From MFD01213-c1 sp963704405 (lineage in GTDB: Bacteria > Planctomycetota > Phycisphaerae > Tepidisphaerales > Tepidisphaeraceae): a DNA stretch of 64,000 bases. Under the pieces are notes generated by a model, which did not search any database, was not told where the DNA came from, and saw nothing but the letters and a program-made list of their open reading frames with translations. The stretch is from positions 744,001 through 808,000 of the forward strand of contig OY969903.1 in assembly GCA_963704405.1 (NCBI GenBank), read 5' to 3'. Positions 55,922 through 64,000 of the stretch are shown one piece after another. Numbering within the stretch: position 1 is the first letter of the stretch; the number at the start of each line of letters is the position of its first letter. A program made the position numbers and the translations under genes.

Positions 55922-56620
55922 ATGACTCGGCTTGGAACGCTCATCCGCGGTATGCGGCTCGCAAAGCAGTTGGATCTTCAATCAATGGCATACACGCTGG
56001 GCACCAGTTCCCGCCGGTTGGAACTGGTGGAGGTCGGCGCGGTTTTCCCCCCGGCGAGCGAACGCCGCGCCTGGGCGGGAAAGCTGGGATTCCCCGACCT
56101 GGGCAATTTTGATCTGCAATGGCGCGACGGCTGGGCGCGCGTGAAGCTCGCTCATCGCGACGGCTTTGTTCCCATCATCAACAAGGCCCCCGCCGGCGGG
56201 CCGATCGACTATGAAGAATACGGCATCGACAGCGGCATGGGTTATGAATATGTCCCCCGCTCGGTCGGAATGGAAGGCGAATTGCTCTTTGCCGTCATCG
56301 TGATCGGCGACAGCATGCAGCCGGCGTATCGCGAGGGAGACCTGGTGATCTTCCGCCCGATCCGCCAGCATGAACAGGTGGCCGATGGTTCGCCGGTGTT
56401 CGTCAGGTTCACCGCCGAGCGCGACCACACGTGCACTTTCAAATCGGTGCATCGCCGAACCGACGGCCGGCTCGATCTCCGCCCGGAAAACCCGGCGTAT
56501 CCGGTGATCGTCGCCGCGACGGAAGAAATTGACCGGATGGCGCTGGCGATCGAACGCCGCGAACAGTTCTGGCGGTCAAGAGAGCCGCGGCGGGTGAGAG
56601 ATGAATATGCCCAGGAATAG
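55922..56620 (+). CDS. S24/LexA-like transcriptional regulator with peptidase domain
   Basis: A strong GGGAGG eight bases before the ATG at 55922 sets the start; the upstream frame is ignored. The 232-residue protein has an XRE-like N-terminus (LGTLIRGMRLAKQLDLQSMAYTLG). It ends in an S24-type domain with IVIGDSMQPAYREGDLVIFRP, where the Ser nucleophile sits in GDSM. The expected Lys partner lies in the CTFKSVHRR segment. Such proteins cleave themselves on stress or act as phage-type repressors. It lies right after the XRE gene and may form a regulator pair with it. No phage genes are nearby. Confidence 0.82.
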   Translation: MTRLGTLIRGMRLAKQLDLQSMAYTLGTSSRRLELVEVGAVFPPASERRAWAGKLGFPDLGNFDLQWRDGWARVKLAHRDGFVPIINKAPAGGPIDYEEYGIDSGMGYEYVPRSVGMEGELLFAVIVIGDSMQPAYREGDLVIFRPIRQHEQVADGSPVFVRFTAERDHTCTFKSVHRRTDGRLDLRPENPAYPVIVAATEEIDRMALAIERREQFWRSREPRRVRDEYAQE

Positions 56621-56671
56621 ACGAGGAAATTCGAGTGACGAATATTCGTCATTCAGGTTTCTCCCCAGGCG

Positions 56672-57905
56672 CTACTTCCCCGCTTCCGTCGTTTGAGGAT
56701 GCGCATCTTCCCACGCCCGCCGATACACCCGCTCTACCTGCAGCACGGCTTTGGCGTTTTGCAAGGCGATCATTTGCTCGATCGTCAGCTTCTGCCCGTG
56801 TACTTCCCCTTCAAAGGGGAAGAATTTTTCGGGATCAAATGTTCCTGTCGCATAGGCGGCCTGGGCGGCGTTACCGATCAGCGGCAGGTAATCATAGCTG
56901 TCGGAAAGAATCGCCAGGTCGAGCAGAAAGACCTTGCCGACGCCGGGCCGCGCCGGTGGGGCTTCGATGGGCTGCAGCGCGCCGGGCTGAAGATCGGCGC
57001 TCAGGTCGGTCCAGAATTGCTTGCGAAATGTCGCGCGCGGCTCCTCGGTGTTCTGGAAAAGCTGAAACTCCACATCGCCGTGCGGATCGATCCCTTTGGG
57101 CAGACGGTAGGCGGCGAGCGCCCGATTCGAAGGCCGCGTCGCCGCCGCCGGCATACCGGGGACTTTGCCGGCGAGATACGTGATGCTCTCGCTGTCGCTG
57201 GTTGCATGATGCGGCTGATGTGAATCTTCAATGTAGTGCGCGAGATAACCCGCCCATTGAACCGCCGGCTGGTCGTCGTGCGTTTTCTCGCGCGATCAAG
57301 GCCGCCACCAGCTCGTCATACGATTGCTGCGCCCGCAGCGGCACAAACCCTGCCCGCTTGAAACGCAGATCAGTAGCGTCGAAGGGTATGACGGTTAAAA
57401 AATCAGGCTTGTTCGACAGGTCTGTTTTGTAAAGATGATCGCCGGGCGAAAAGATTTCCGAATCGAGATAGTGCATCGGCCCTTCGCTGGCGCCAAACGG
57501 TGCGATGGGGTCTTTCCCTTCAGGCAGATATTTCACCTGATCCGGCATCGTCGCCTCGCGATCGATCCCGGTGGCGAAATCGTCGGGATGCAGGCCGACG
57601 TATTCCTCCACCGCGAGCTTTTCACAGGAGGCTTCATCCGCGGGCATGTTCGTGCGGAGAAATTTCCGCAGGCCCGGCGGCGCGGCTGGGTCATCGATAA
57701 TCCGCAGACACGCAAGGCGGGTGAGGAGGATGTGGCCTTGATGCGCCCAACCGAAGACGGGGGCGATATTGAAGGTGATGATGAATAGCAAACATAGAAC
57801 GAAGCAGCGGCGAGGCGGAGAACGCAGAGCGCAAAACGCAGAGCGCAGATCGAAGTCGGGGAATATCAGGGTTTCTTCAACGGTTTCCCTGTTAAGCTGA
57901 GCCAT
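56672..57905 (-). CDS. S1/P1 nuclease-like or zinc-dependent phospholipase-like protein, frameshifted
   Basis: The N-terminal part (frame of 57228-57905) has a signal-like helix (CFVLCLLFIITFNIAPVFG), then WAHQGHILLTRLACLRI, where the mature N-terminal Trp and the His are zinc ligands in this superfamily. A one-base shift near 57283-57290 moves reading into HDDQPAVQWAGYLAHYIEDSHQPHH, with the HYxxDxHQPxH motif of S1/P1 nucleases. It runs on to 56672 (LSDSYDYLPLIGNAAQAAY). Full length is about 410 residues. The first 35 codons overlap a dispersed repeat (57821-57855), so the true start may be nearer 57800. It should be a secreted hydrolase; substrate uncertain. Confidence 0.75.
57821..57855. 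repeat. Dispersed repeat arm in the 5' end of a nuclease gene
   Basis: AACGCAGAGCGCAAAACGC and AGAGCGCAGATCGAAG match the inverted repeat at 12001-12029. Here only one arm is present, and it lies in the predicted leader of the S1/P1-like gene. Confidence 0.6.
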
Positions 57906-57987
57906 GCGGCGTATTGTGCCGTTCTTTCAATCGGCGAACAATAAAACCAACCCTAAACCTAAACCGCTGTGATTCTCAGCGCAATCG

Positions 57988-59397
57988 CTATTGCATAAAT
58001 TCAATCGCGAAATCGCCGAACGCGACGCGATGGTCCTGCACAAACTTCGTGATCGTCGCTGGATTGGCGAGTTGGGCTGCGGTCAGATGCATATGCTTTC
58101 CGCCAAACGTGGCGGCCAGTGATTGGTAGTTATGCGCCACCAATCCCATTGCGATGCCGGCATTGTTTGAAGCGATGTCGCCGAGCGAGAGGTCGTCCAG
58201 CCTGAAAGCGATTAACGTTGAATTGGTAAACGCATTGGCGGCGCTGCCGGTGAGTTTGAAGTGACGGATTTCGCCGTCCTGTAATCCCAGAGCCGGGGCG
58301 TTAGAAATGGTCAAGGGGAATGATTCCGACTCAGTGCTGGAGATAATGGTTGAGCCGATGATCGATTTGGCGGTAACGGAATTGATGGGGCCGGAGGAGT
58401 GGATCGAGGAATTGATGATGGACCCTCCGACGGTGATTTCGGGATACCCAAAGTCAGGGGAAATGACGGCGGTTTCGATCTGAACATTGCTGATGTCGCC
58501 GCCGATGTGCATGGATTGGACGCGGCCGAGGAAGAGGCTTCCGGTCAGGTCCCCAGTGACATTGATAGAGTCGATGTGACCATAATCAATCCAATTCCCG
58601 GACAGTTTCCCGAGTTTGGCGACGTGAAGCGTTCGGAATTTAGCGCTGACGCTGCTGAGATTCAGCGTTGGTGAAAATTCCCCGGGCACGATCAGGCGCG
58701 TAATCGATAGCGGGAAGACGGTGCCGCTTCCGGTCCAGGATTTAGCTTGCAGCGTATCAACGATGGCGGCGGAGAGGCTGCTGTTTGCGACATCTCCAAG
58801 GTGGATCGATGTGCTGGAAACTGTAGTGCTACCAAGCTGGAACTGGGCATTGCCGACATTTCCAAGCCGCAGCAGTTTCACACCGGCGACGTTGAAGCTG
58901 CCGCTGAACGTGACTGCCGGGGCGATGATTTTTCCGATGGGGCTTGTATCGGTGAACTTACCGACGGTGATATGCCCGTCGCCACCGCCGGCGTTGCGGA
59001 TGAACAACGCGCTGGAGGTATCGGTGCCAGAAAGGACGATAGAGCTTATAGCCAAATCCAAGCCCCTTATGGTAAACGGATCGGGCTTTGTGGGACTGGC
59101 GATCACTGCTTTTGTTCCGTCGAATGTGATCTCACCTGTTCCCCGGGATAAGCTCAATATTGCTTTAGTGCCGTCGGCATCCACATAATTCAGTGCATGG
59201 CGGCTATCAATTTCGACAACAAACCCCCCCGACAGGGGGACCGGGAGGGGTAAAATAAAATATGAATTAATAACTGAGGCAGCACTCATCAATCGGCGAT
59301 CTTCGAGCAGCTCGATTGAGTTGATCCGCTGAGCCAGCTTGCGACTGAACAGAACTGAAGGACTATTCTTACGAGGCTCATTTCCCTTTCCGAACAT
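57988..59397 (-). CDS. Secreted LEPR-motif protein with beta-helix-like repeats
   Basis: The ATG at 59397 has GGGAG seven bases upstream and is chosen over the open frame to 59502. The 469-residue product has IELLEDRRLMSA (about 28-39). A beta-rich domain follows with LNYVDADGTKAILSLS, and TDASS-like repeats spaced about 20 residues apart (LHVAKLGKLSGNW, INVTGDLTGSLFLG, HIGGDISNVQIET). The C-terminus (AHNYQSLAATFGG) resembles the end of the 39807 gene. It probably sits at the surface. No catalytic motif is seen. Confidence 0.8.
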   Translation of the reverse strand: MFGKGNEPRKNSPSVLFSRKLAQRINSIELLEDRRLMSAASVINSYFILPLPVPLSGGFVVEIDSRHALNYVDADGTKAILSLSRGTGEITFDGTKAVIASPTKPDPFTIRGLDLAISSIVLSGTDTSSALFIRNAGGGDGHITVGKFTDTSPIGKIIAPAVTFSGSFNVAGVKLLRLGNVGNAQFQLGSTTVSSTSIHLGDVANSSLSAAIVDTLQAKSWTGSGTVFPLSITRLIVPGEFSPTLNLSSVSAKFRTLHVAKLGKLSGNWIDYGHIDSINVTGDLTGSLFLGRVQSMHIGGDISNVQIETAVISPDFGYPEITVGGSIINSSIHSSGPINSVTAKSIIGSTIISSTESESFPLTISNAPALGLQDGEIRHFKLTGSAANAFTNSTLIAFRLDDLSLGDIASNNAGIAMGLVAHNYQSLAATFGGKHMHLTAAQLANPATITKFVQDHRVAFGDFAIEFMQ

Positions 59398-60179
59398 TTG
59401 CAACTCCCATAGATGTGAAGCTGAACCATCCACCCCAGGCGGGCCGTGCGGCTTTGCGGTGTATTGATCAATCGGCTGGTGATCCCCGATTCCGATATGC
59501 AACTATAGACGCCGTGATGAATGGGGCGTTTCAATATTCGCAATTTTGCAAAAGCGTTGAATATGGCGGAGGGAGGAGGGGAAGGCGAAGACAAATCGCA
59601 GCCGCAGGGACGGTAGCCCCTGCGGCTGCGATTTGCCTTTCTCTTCCACCCTATTCAAAGCCGCCACGAGAAGTTCACGGATGAACATCTGGGCGAGATA
59701 TGTAGAAAGTCGAAACAGGATGCCCTTGCTTCGAAAAGACGTCAGCGGAACATAATCCATTAACTTATGGCGCCGTTTGTACGGGCCAGAGGCCGCATAT
59801 GACGTCAGGCGATTCAGAGCTCAGCGTGGCCACGCGACATTCCGACGTCCCATAAACGTGACGCGCGGCTTCCGGCCCTTGTAAGGTCAAAGCGGAGATG
59901 AACCGCCTGCCTGCCAAAGCATCTTTGTCCTCTTGTCTGTTATGAACCTATGTCCATCTGTACTTAAAAACTCTTCTCTGCATCCTCCGTGTTTTCGTCA
60001 TGCACCACCCTTCCCGATACTGTAAAACTCCCGGTTATCGGATGTGCCGGATTGGCCGGTAATCGTTATAGAAACGCCGGAGTGATTTCCGAATACGAGA
60101 AGCCGGCATGGTCGTTCAATGCCGCCGTTCATCCCGCGTAACGGGACGCTTTGTGTTTACGACGAAACGGAATTCGCCA
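59398..60179. other. Long intergenic region between divergent LEPR genes
   Basis: No gene is seen. It contains the hairpin element at 59554-59665 and, at 59518-59540, ATGGGGCGTTTCA, which also occurs at 9327-9340. The last 200 bases presumably hold the promoter of the 60180 gene. GGAATTC lies just before its ATG. Confidence 0.5.
59554..59665. repeat. Dispersed hairpin element with 18-bp perfect core arms
   Basis: CAAATCGCAGCCGCAGGG (59592-59609) pairs exactly with CCCTGCGGCTGCGATTTG (59618-59635) around an 8-base loop. GCGTTGAATATGGCGG on the left and CCTATTCAAAGCCGCC on the right are looser inverted arms. It is a relative of the elements at 37186 and 42543. Confidence 0.75.
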
Positions 60180-63100
60180 ATGCTGAAGATGCCGAAGTTG
60201 AATCGCCGGGCCGGTCGAATTGTTCACCGCGCTATCGAAAAGCTCGAAGACCGCCGATTGCTTTCGGCGGCGTTGACCGTTGACCAGAGCATGCTCGTGT
60301 TCAACGCCGTCAAGAATTCCGCGCTCAGCCCCGTCGAAACGCTCACGCTCACCGATACCGGCGACGCAACCCTCACCCTCGGCAGCGGCGGGGTGACAGT
60401 CATCAACGACGGCTCCTTCGCCACCGCGGACGCCGCCCGTTTTACCGTCGTCAACGCCGCCAGCATTCCCGCTTCGCTCAATCCCGGGCAGTCGTTTGTG
60501 CTGCAATTGCAATATGGTGCAATCGCCACGGGGATCAACTCGGCGTTTCTCAGCCTCAGCACCAACGATGGTTCACACCCTGTGCAGCAGGTCGCGCTCC
60601 GCGGCCTGGGCACCGCCGGGCAGTTTGGCAGCAACGAGCCATCGCTTGCCCGCATCCTTCGGACTTATGAAATCCCCACGATTGTCGGCTCCGGGCCGAA
60701 CGATGTGAACTCCGCTCAGCATCTCTATCCCGAGCCGCCCGATGCATCCAGCCAGGAGGTTCCGATGCAGCGGTTCGTGAAGGCCGGCGTCGGGCCCGTG
60801 ACAATTAAAGTGCTCGCGTCATTTGAAGGCGCGAACCAGCCCGCCACCCGGTTTGGATATTATACGCCGGGCTCGCCAACGGATCGGCACGAGCTGTTTT
60901 TCCTCAATGCTTCGGAATCGCAGTCGGTGTATGACCATCCGCAGGGCGCAACGCAGTTTGATCCGGGCCTCAATCCATTTGGCCTCTATTTCGTTTCCGC
61001 CCTTAAAGACGCCGGCCAGTTCCGCGTCGGTTACAGCGAAGACCAGTTCAACACGTGGGACACGACCGACCAGCGGCACATCCGCGTCTTCCCGATGAAG
61101 CAGCCGGACGGAACGGTTGTGCCCAACACGTACATCGTCACCACCACCGAATGGAACGCGCCGGCCGGTTATGACTTCAATGACATTGTCGCCGTCGTCA
61201 GCAACATCGCGCCCGCGCCCGGCGCGCCGGCCAGCGCCGCAATGGGCCTGCAGAATATGAGCCCGCTGCCCGGCACCAACCGGATGATCTTCAACCGCAT
61301 CATCAGCCCCAACGCCACGCTGGGCGATGTGGTGCATGACACCAATATCCTGCGCATCAACAACACCGGCGGGGCCACGCTCACCGTCAGCTCCTACACG
61401 CTCAGCAGCCAGTGGACGCTGGTGACGCCTCCGGCCTTGCCCTGGAACATCGGCGCCGGCGGGCATCTGGATCTCACGATCAAGTTCATCGCGACGGGCG
61501 AGCCGTCGCATTCGTACAACCAGACCAATTCACCGACCTTCCCCAATGGCGGCGGTGTCTACAACGGAAGCATCCGCATCACCAGCAACGATTCCATCAA
61601 CCCCACGCAAACCGTCCCGCTCGCCGGCTGGCGGCAATATAAATCTGAAAATGAAAACGAGCCGAACCTTCAGAGCGTCGTGAACCTGCTGGCCGGCTGG
61701 ACCACGGTCATCAACCCCACCCCGATCACGCAGCTCACCGAAGGCTCGACCACTTCCACCATCTACGGCGAAGAAGTCCTCTCGCCTTACTGGCAGACGG
61801 TCGATTCTTCGCTGCCGGTGAACGTCCAGCAGATCGACGCCTATCACACCGAAGGCAACACCGCGACGATCTTCTGGCATTCCAAGGGAAGCAACTCCAC
61901 GCACACGATCTTCACCACCAACGCCGACGACGGGAACACGCTTCTACCGCACCTGAGCGGGTCCAGCGCGCTGGCCGCCGGCACATTCACCGCCAGCGGG
62001 GCGTTTGGTTTCAAAGTCGACGGCGAGTGGAGCGATGATACGAAGAACACGACATCAGGCGGCGGACACCACATGCGGTTCTTCCCCCTGCGCGACACGC
62101 AAGGCCGCATCGTGCCCAACACGTTCATCATGACGATGGACTACTCGGCGACGCCGAACTACGACTTCAACGACAACGTCTACCTCATCAGTAACGTGCG
62201 CCCGATGGCGCTGCCGCCGGCCCCGACCAATCTCGCCGGCGCCTTCACCGGCGGGCAGGTCGCGCTGCAATGGGCCCCGGTCAGCTACGCGACGCTGCAG
62301 GGTTACAACATCTATCGCAGCACCAACCCCACCAGCGGTTTTGCACTGCTGGGCAGCAGCACCAGCACGACCTTCACCGATCCCACACCGCCAACCAGCG
62401 GCACGGTCTATTACCAGGTGAAGGCGGCGGACAATACCACGCTCGCCGAGAGCGTCCCGATGATGGCGCTGGTCAGCACGGTGAGCGGCCCCGTCACGGT
62501 CGCGGACAATTTCAGCGCCGCGGCCGGCCAGTCGGTCGTGGTAAATGTGCTGGCGAACGACACGGACAATACTGCCGCGCTGAACCCGACTACCCTGACC
62601 ATCGTCGCCGCCCCGAATCACGGCGGCATTGCCACTGTTGATCCCACGACCGGTTTCATCACCTACACCGCGCCGGCGGCGTTTAATGGGACGGATTCGT
62701 TCACCTATCGCGTCACCGACGCCGGCGCCGCCGTTTCATCCACCGCGACCGTCACATTTTCCGTGCAGTTCGCCCCTGCCGGCCCGACCGCCGTCGCCGA
62801 CACGTTTGACGCCAACACCGCCACCGCGACCACTGTCAACGTTCTGCTGAACGACACCGACCCCGACGGCACGATCAACCCCGCGACGGTCACCATCACC
62901 GCCAACCCGAATCACGGCGGAGTGGTCAGCGTGGACCCGACCACCGGCGATGTCACCTACACCTCGGCCGCGGGCTTCACCGGAAACGAAACCTTCAGCT
63001 ACACCGTGAAGGACGATCACAACGTCACCTCTGCGCCCGCCGTCGTGACATTTGCCGTGTCGAACACGGCTTCCGGTCCGATCACCGTCGCCGACAGCTT

Positions 63101-64000
63101 CGGCGCGCACACGCACAGCGCGGTGCAGGTGAATGTGCTGGCTAACGACAGCGATCCTTCCGGCACGATCGACCCGACCACTGTCACCATCGTCGCCGCC
63201 CCAAACCACGGCGGCGCCGTGAGCGTGGACCCCACCAGCGGATTCATCACCTACACCTCTGCCGCCGGTTTTACCGGAACCGAAACGTTCACCTACATGG
63301 TCGTAGACAACGGCGGCCTGAGCTCTTCGCCGGCGACGGTGACGATGACGGTCACCGCGCTTTCAGGGCCGATCACCAACCCCGACGCCGTCAACGGCGT
63401 CACCGGGGCTCCATTGCAGATCAACGCACTGGTCAACGACAGCGACGCCACCGGCGCGCTCGTGCCGTCGTCGGTCACGATTGTCTCCCAACCCAACCAA
63501 GGCGGGACCGCGACCGTCGACCCGGCAACCGGATTGATCACCTACACCTCCACCGGAACGTTTACCGGCGTTGAAACGTTCACCTACACCGTGCGCGACA
63601 GCGGCGGTCTGACTTCAGCGCCGGCAACGGTTACTGTCACGGTGAACGCGCCACCACCACCGCCGAGCATCCCTGTTGCCGCCAATGATTCCGCCAACAC
63701 GGTCATCGGCACCGGAGTGGTGATCAACGTCCTGGCGAACGACACCTCCGCAGTCGGCCTGGATGCGTCTTCGCTCACTGTTGTCAGCGCTCCGGCGCAT
63801 GGCACGTTCACCATGGCCGGCGGTGTGATCACCTACGCGCCGGCCGCCGGTTTTGTCGGCAGCGATTCATTCAAGTACACCGTCGCCGACACCAGCGGCG
63901 GTGGCGCTTCCAACGCCGCCACCGTCAGCATCAACGTCGGTGTCGCTCTTTCCTCCGGTGTCGCCGGTAATCGCTCGGTCACCTTCACCGACGCGGATTC
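60180..64000 (+). CDS. Giant LEPR-motif cadherin-like surface protein, 5' part
   Basis: From the ATG at 60180 the frame stays open to the window end (over 1270 codons, no stop), so the gene is partial. IEKLEDRRLLSA lies at about residues 19-30. Next come an ASPM/SPD-2-type Ig-like domain (FVLQLQYGAIATG), two beta-rich modules with WDTTDQRHIRVFP and GGGHHMRFFPL blocks, a fibronectin type III-like domain (APTNLAGAFTGGQVALQW, YNIYRSTNPTSGF), and at least five cadherin-like/Big_9 repeats (VNVLANDTD, TIVAAPNHGG, FTYxVxDNGG). The repeats are 95-105 residues each and similar at DNA level. It is predicted to be a long extracellular adhesin or matrix protein. Its start agrees with the LEPR position in the other genes. 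Confidence 0.85.
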   Translation, partial: MLKMPKLNRRAGRIVHRAIEKLEDRRLLSAALTVDQSMLVFNAVKNSALSPVETLTLTDTGDATLTLGSGGVTVINDGSFATADAARFTVVNAASIPASLNPGQSFVLQLQYGAIATGINSAFLSLSTNDGSHPVQQVALRGLGTAGQFGSNEPSLARILRTYEIPTIVGSGPNDVNSAQHLYPEPPDASSQEVPMQRFVKAGVGPVTIKVLASFEGANQPATRFGYYTPGSPTDRHELFFLNASESQSVYDHPQGATQFDPGLNPFGLYFVSALKDAGQFRVGYSEDQFNTWDTTDQRHIRVFPMKQPDGTVVPNTYIVTTTEWNAPAGYDFNDIVAVVSNIAPAPGAPASAAMGLQNMSPLPGTNRMIFNRIISPNATLGDVVHDTNILRINNTGGATLTVSSYTLSSQWTLVTPPALPWNIGAGGHLDLTIKFIATGEPSHSYNQTNSPTFPNGGGVYNGSIRITSNDSINPTQTVPLAGWRQYKSENENEPNLQSVVNLLAGWTTVINPTPITQLTEGSTTSTIYGEEVLSPYWQTVDSSLPVNVQQIDAYHTEGNTATIFWHSKGSNSTHTIFTTNADDGNTLLPHLSGSSALAAGTFTASGAFGFKVDGEWSDDTKNTTSGGGHHMRFFPLRDTQGRIVPNTFIMTMDYSATPNYDFNDNVYLISNVRPMALPPAPTNLAGAFTGGQVALQWAPVSYATLQGYNIYRSTNPTSGFALLGSSTSTTFTDPTPPTSGTVYYQVKAADNTTLAESVPMMALVSTVSGPVTVADNFSAAAGQSVVVNVLANDTDNTAALNPTTLTIVAAPNHGGIATVDPTTGFITYTAPAAFNGTDSFTYRVTDAGAAVSSTATVTFSVQFAPAGPTAVADTFDANTATATTVNVLLNDTDPDGTINPATVTITANPNHGGVVSVDPTTGDVTYTSAAGFTGNETFSYTVKDDHNVTSAPAVVTFAVSNTASGPITVADSFGAHTHSAVQVNVLANDSDPSGTIDPTTVTIVAAPNHGGAVSVDPTSGFITYTSAAGFTGTETFTYMVVDNGGLSSSPATVTMTVTALSGPITNPDAVNGVTGAPLQINALVNDSDATGALVPSSVTIVSQPNQGGTATVDPATGLITYTSTGTFTGVETFTYTVRDSGGLTSAPATVTVTVNAPPPPPSIPVAANDSANTVIGTGVVINVLANDTSAVGLDASSLTVVSAPAHGTFTMAGGVITYAPAAGFVGSDSFKYTVADTSGGGASNAATVSINVGVALSSGVAGNRSVTFTDAD

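Noticed and set aside
55120..56620. A prophage repressor region
   Set aside because: No integrase, structural or lysis genes are in the window.

Overview
The window looks like a chromosomal segment from a planctomycete, most likely of the Phycisphaerae lineage. Six secreted-protein genes carry the N-terminal LEPR-XLL type motif (IEPLEHRVLFAS, LESLESRTYFSA, IEALEPRAYLNG, IEALETRQLLSS, IELLEDRRLMSA, IEKLEDRRLLSA), which is typical of that phylum. GC content is high, and the spaces between genes are full of hairpin repeats. I see no phage, plasmid or CRISPR content; the only mobile gene is a REP-associated tyrosine transposase. The lineage is an inference, not a database result.

Layout. 1-690: a gene-free, hairpin-rich stretch that ends in a strong + strand terminator and may be an unrecognised structured RNA. 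962-3434 (+): an ECF-like sigma factor followed by two membrane-protein genes, both frameshifted. 3528-9038 (-): the most interesting part, a compact ubiquitin-like conjugation operon. In transcription order it encodes a beta-grasp ubiquitin-like protein ending in Gly, an E1-like ThiF/UBA enzyme, a JAB/JAMM deconjugase with a membrane anchor, a multi-pass membrane protein with an FHA domain, an FHA/zinc-ribbon/RING-like/membrane protein (E3 candidate), and an E2/UBC-fold protein with HPN and a catalytic-type Cys. 9472-24664 (+): an exopolysaccharide locus with a Wzc-like kinase, NusG-like antiterminator, priming sugar transferase, WecG-type transferase, flippase, four GT2 and two GT4 glycosyltransferases and a Wzy-like polymerase. 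24800-33219 (+): LEPR-motif surface proteins (CBM6-like plus kelch, and two FG-GAP proteins) with two PilZ proteins between them.

33488-46065 holds mixed housekeeping and small genes: a primary-like sigma factor, nadD, the REP transposase, a NarL-type response regulator, a cadherin-like LEPR protein, an EF-G paralogue and lipB. 46115-57905 holds mostly - strand enzymes (CbiX-like chelatase, M28 peptidase, ROK regulator, a large FAD/Fe-S oxidoreductase, a beta-CASP nuclease, an S1/P1-like nuclease) plus an XRE/S24 regulator pair on +. 57988-64000 holds two more LEPR proteins; the last one runs off the window.

At least eight otherwise intact genes, including the normally essential nadD and lipB, are split by single-base indels, often in G/C runs. 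This points to residual assembly or sequencing errors rather than gene decay. Four families of dispersed inverted repeats sit between, and in places inside, genes.
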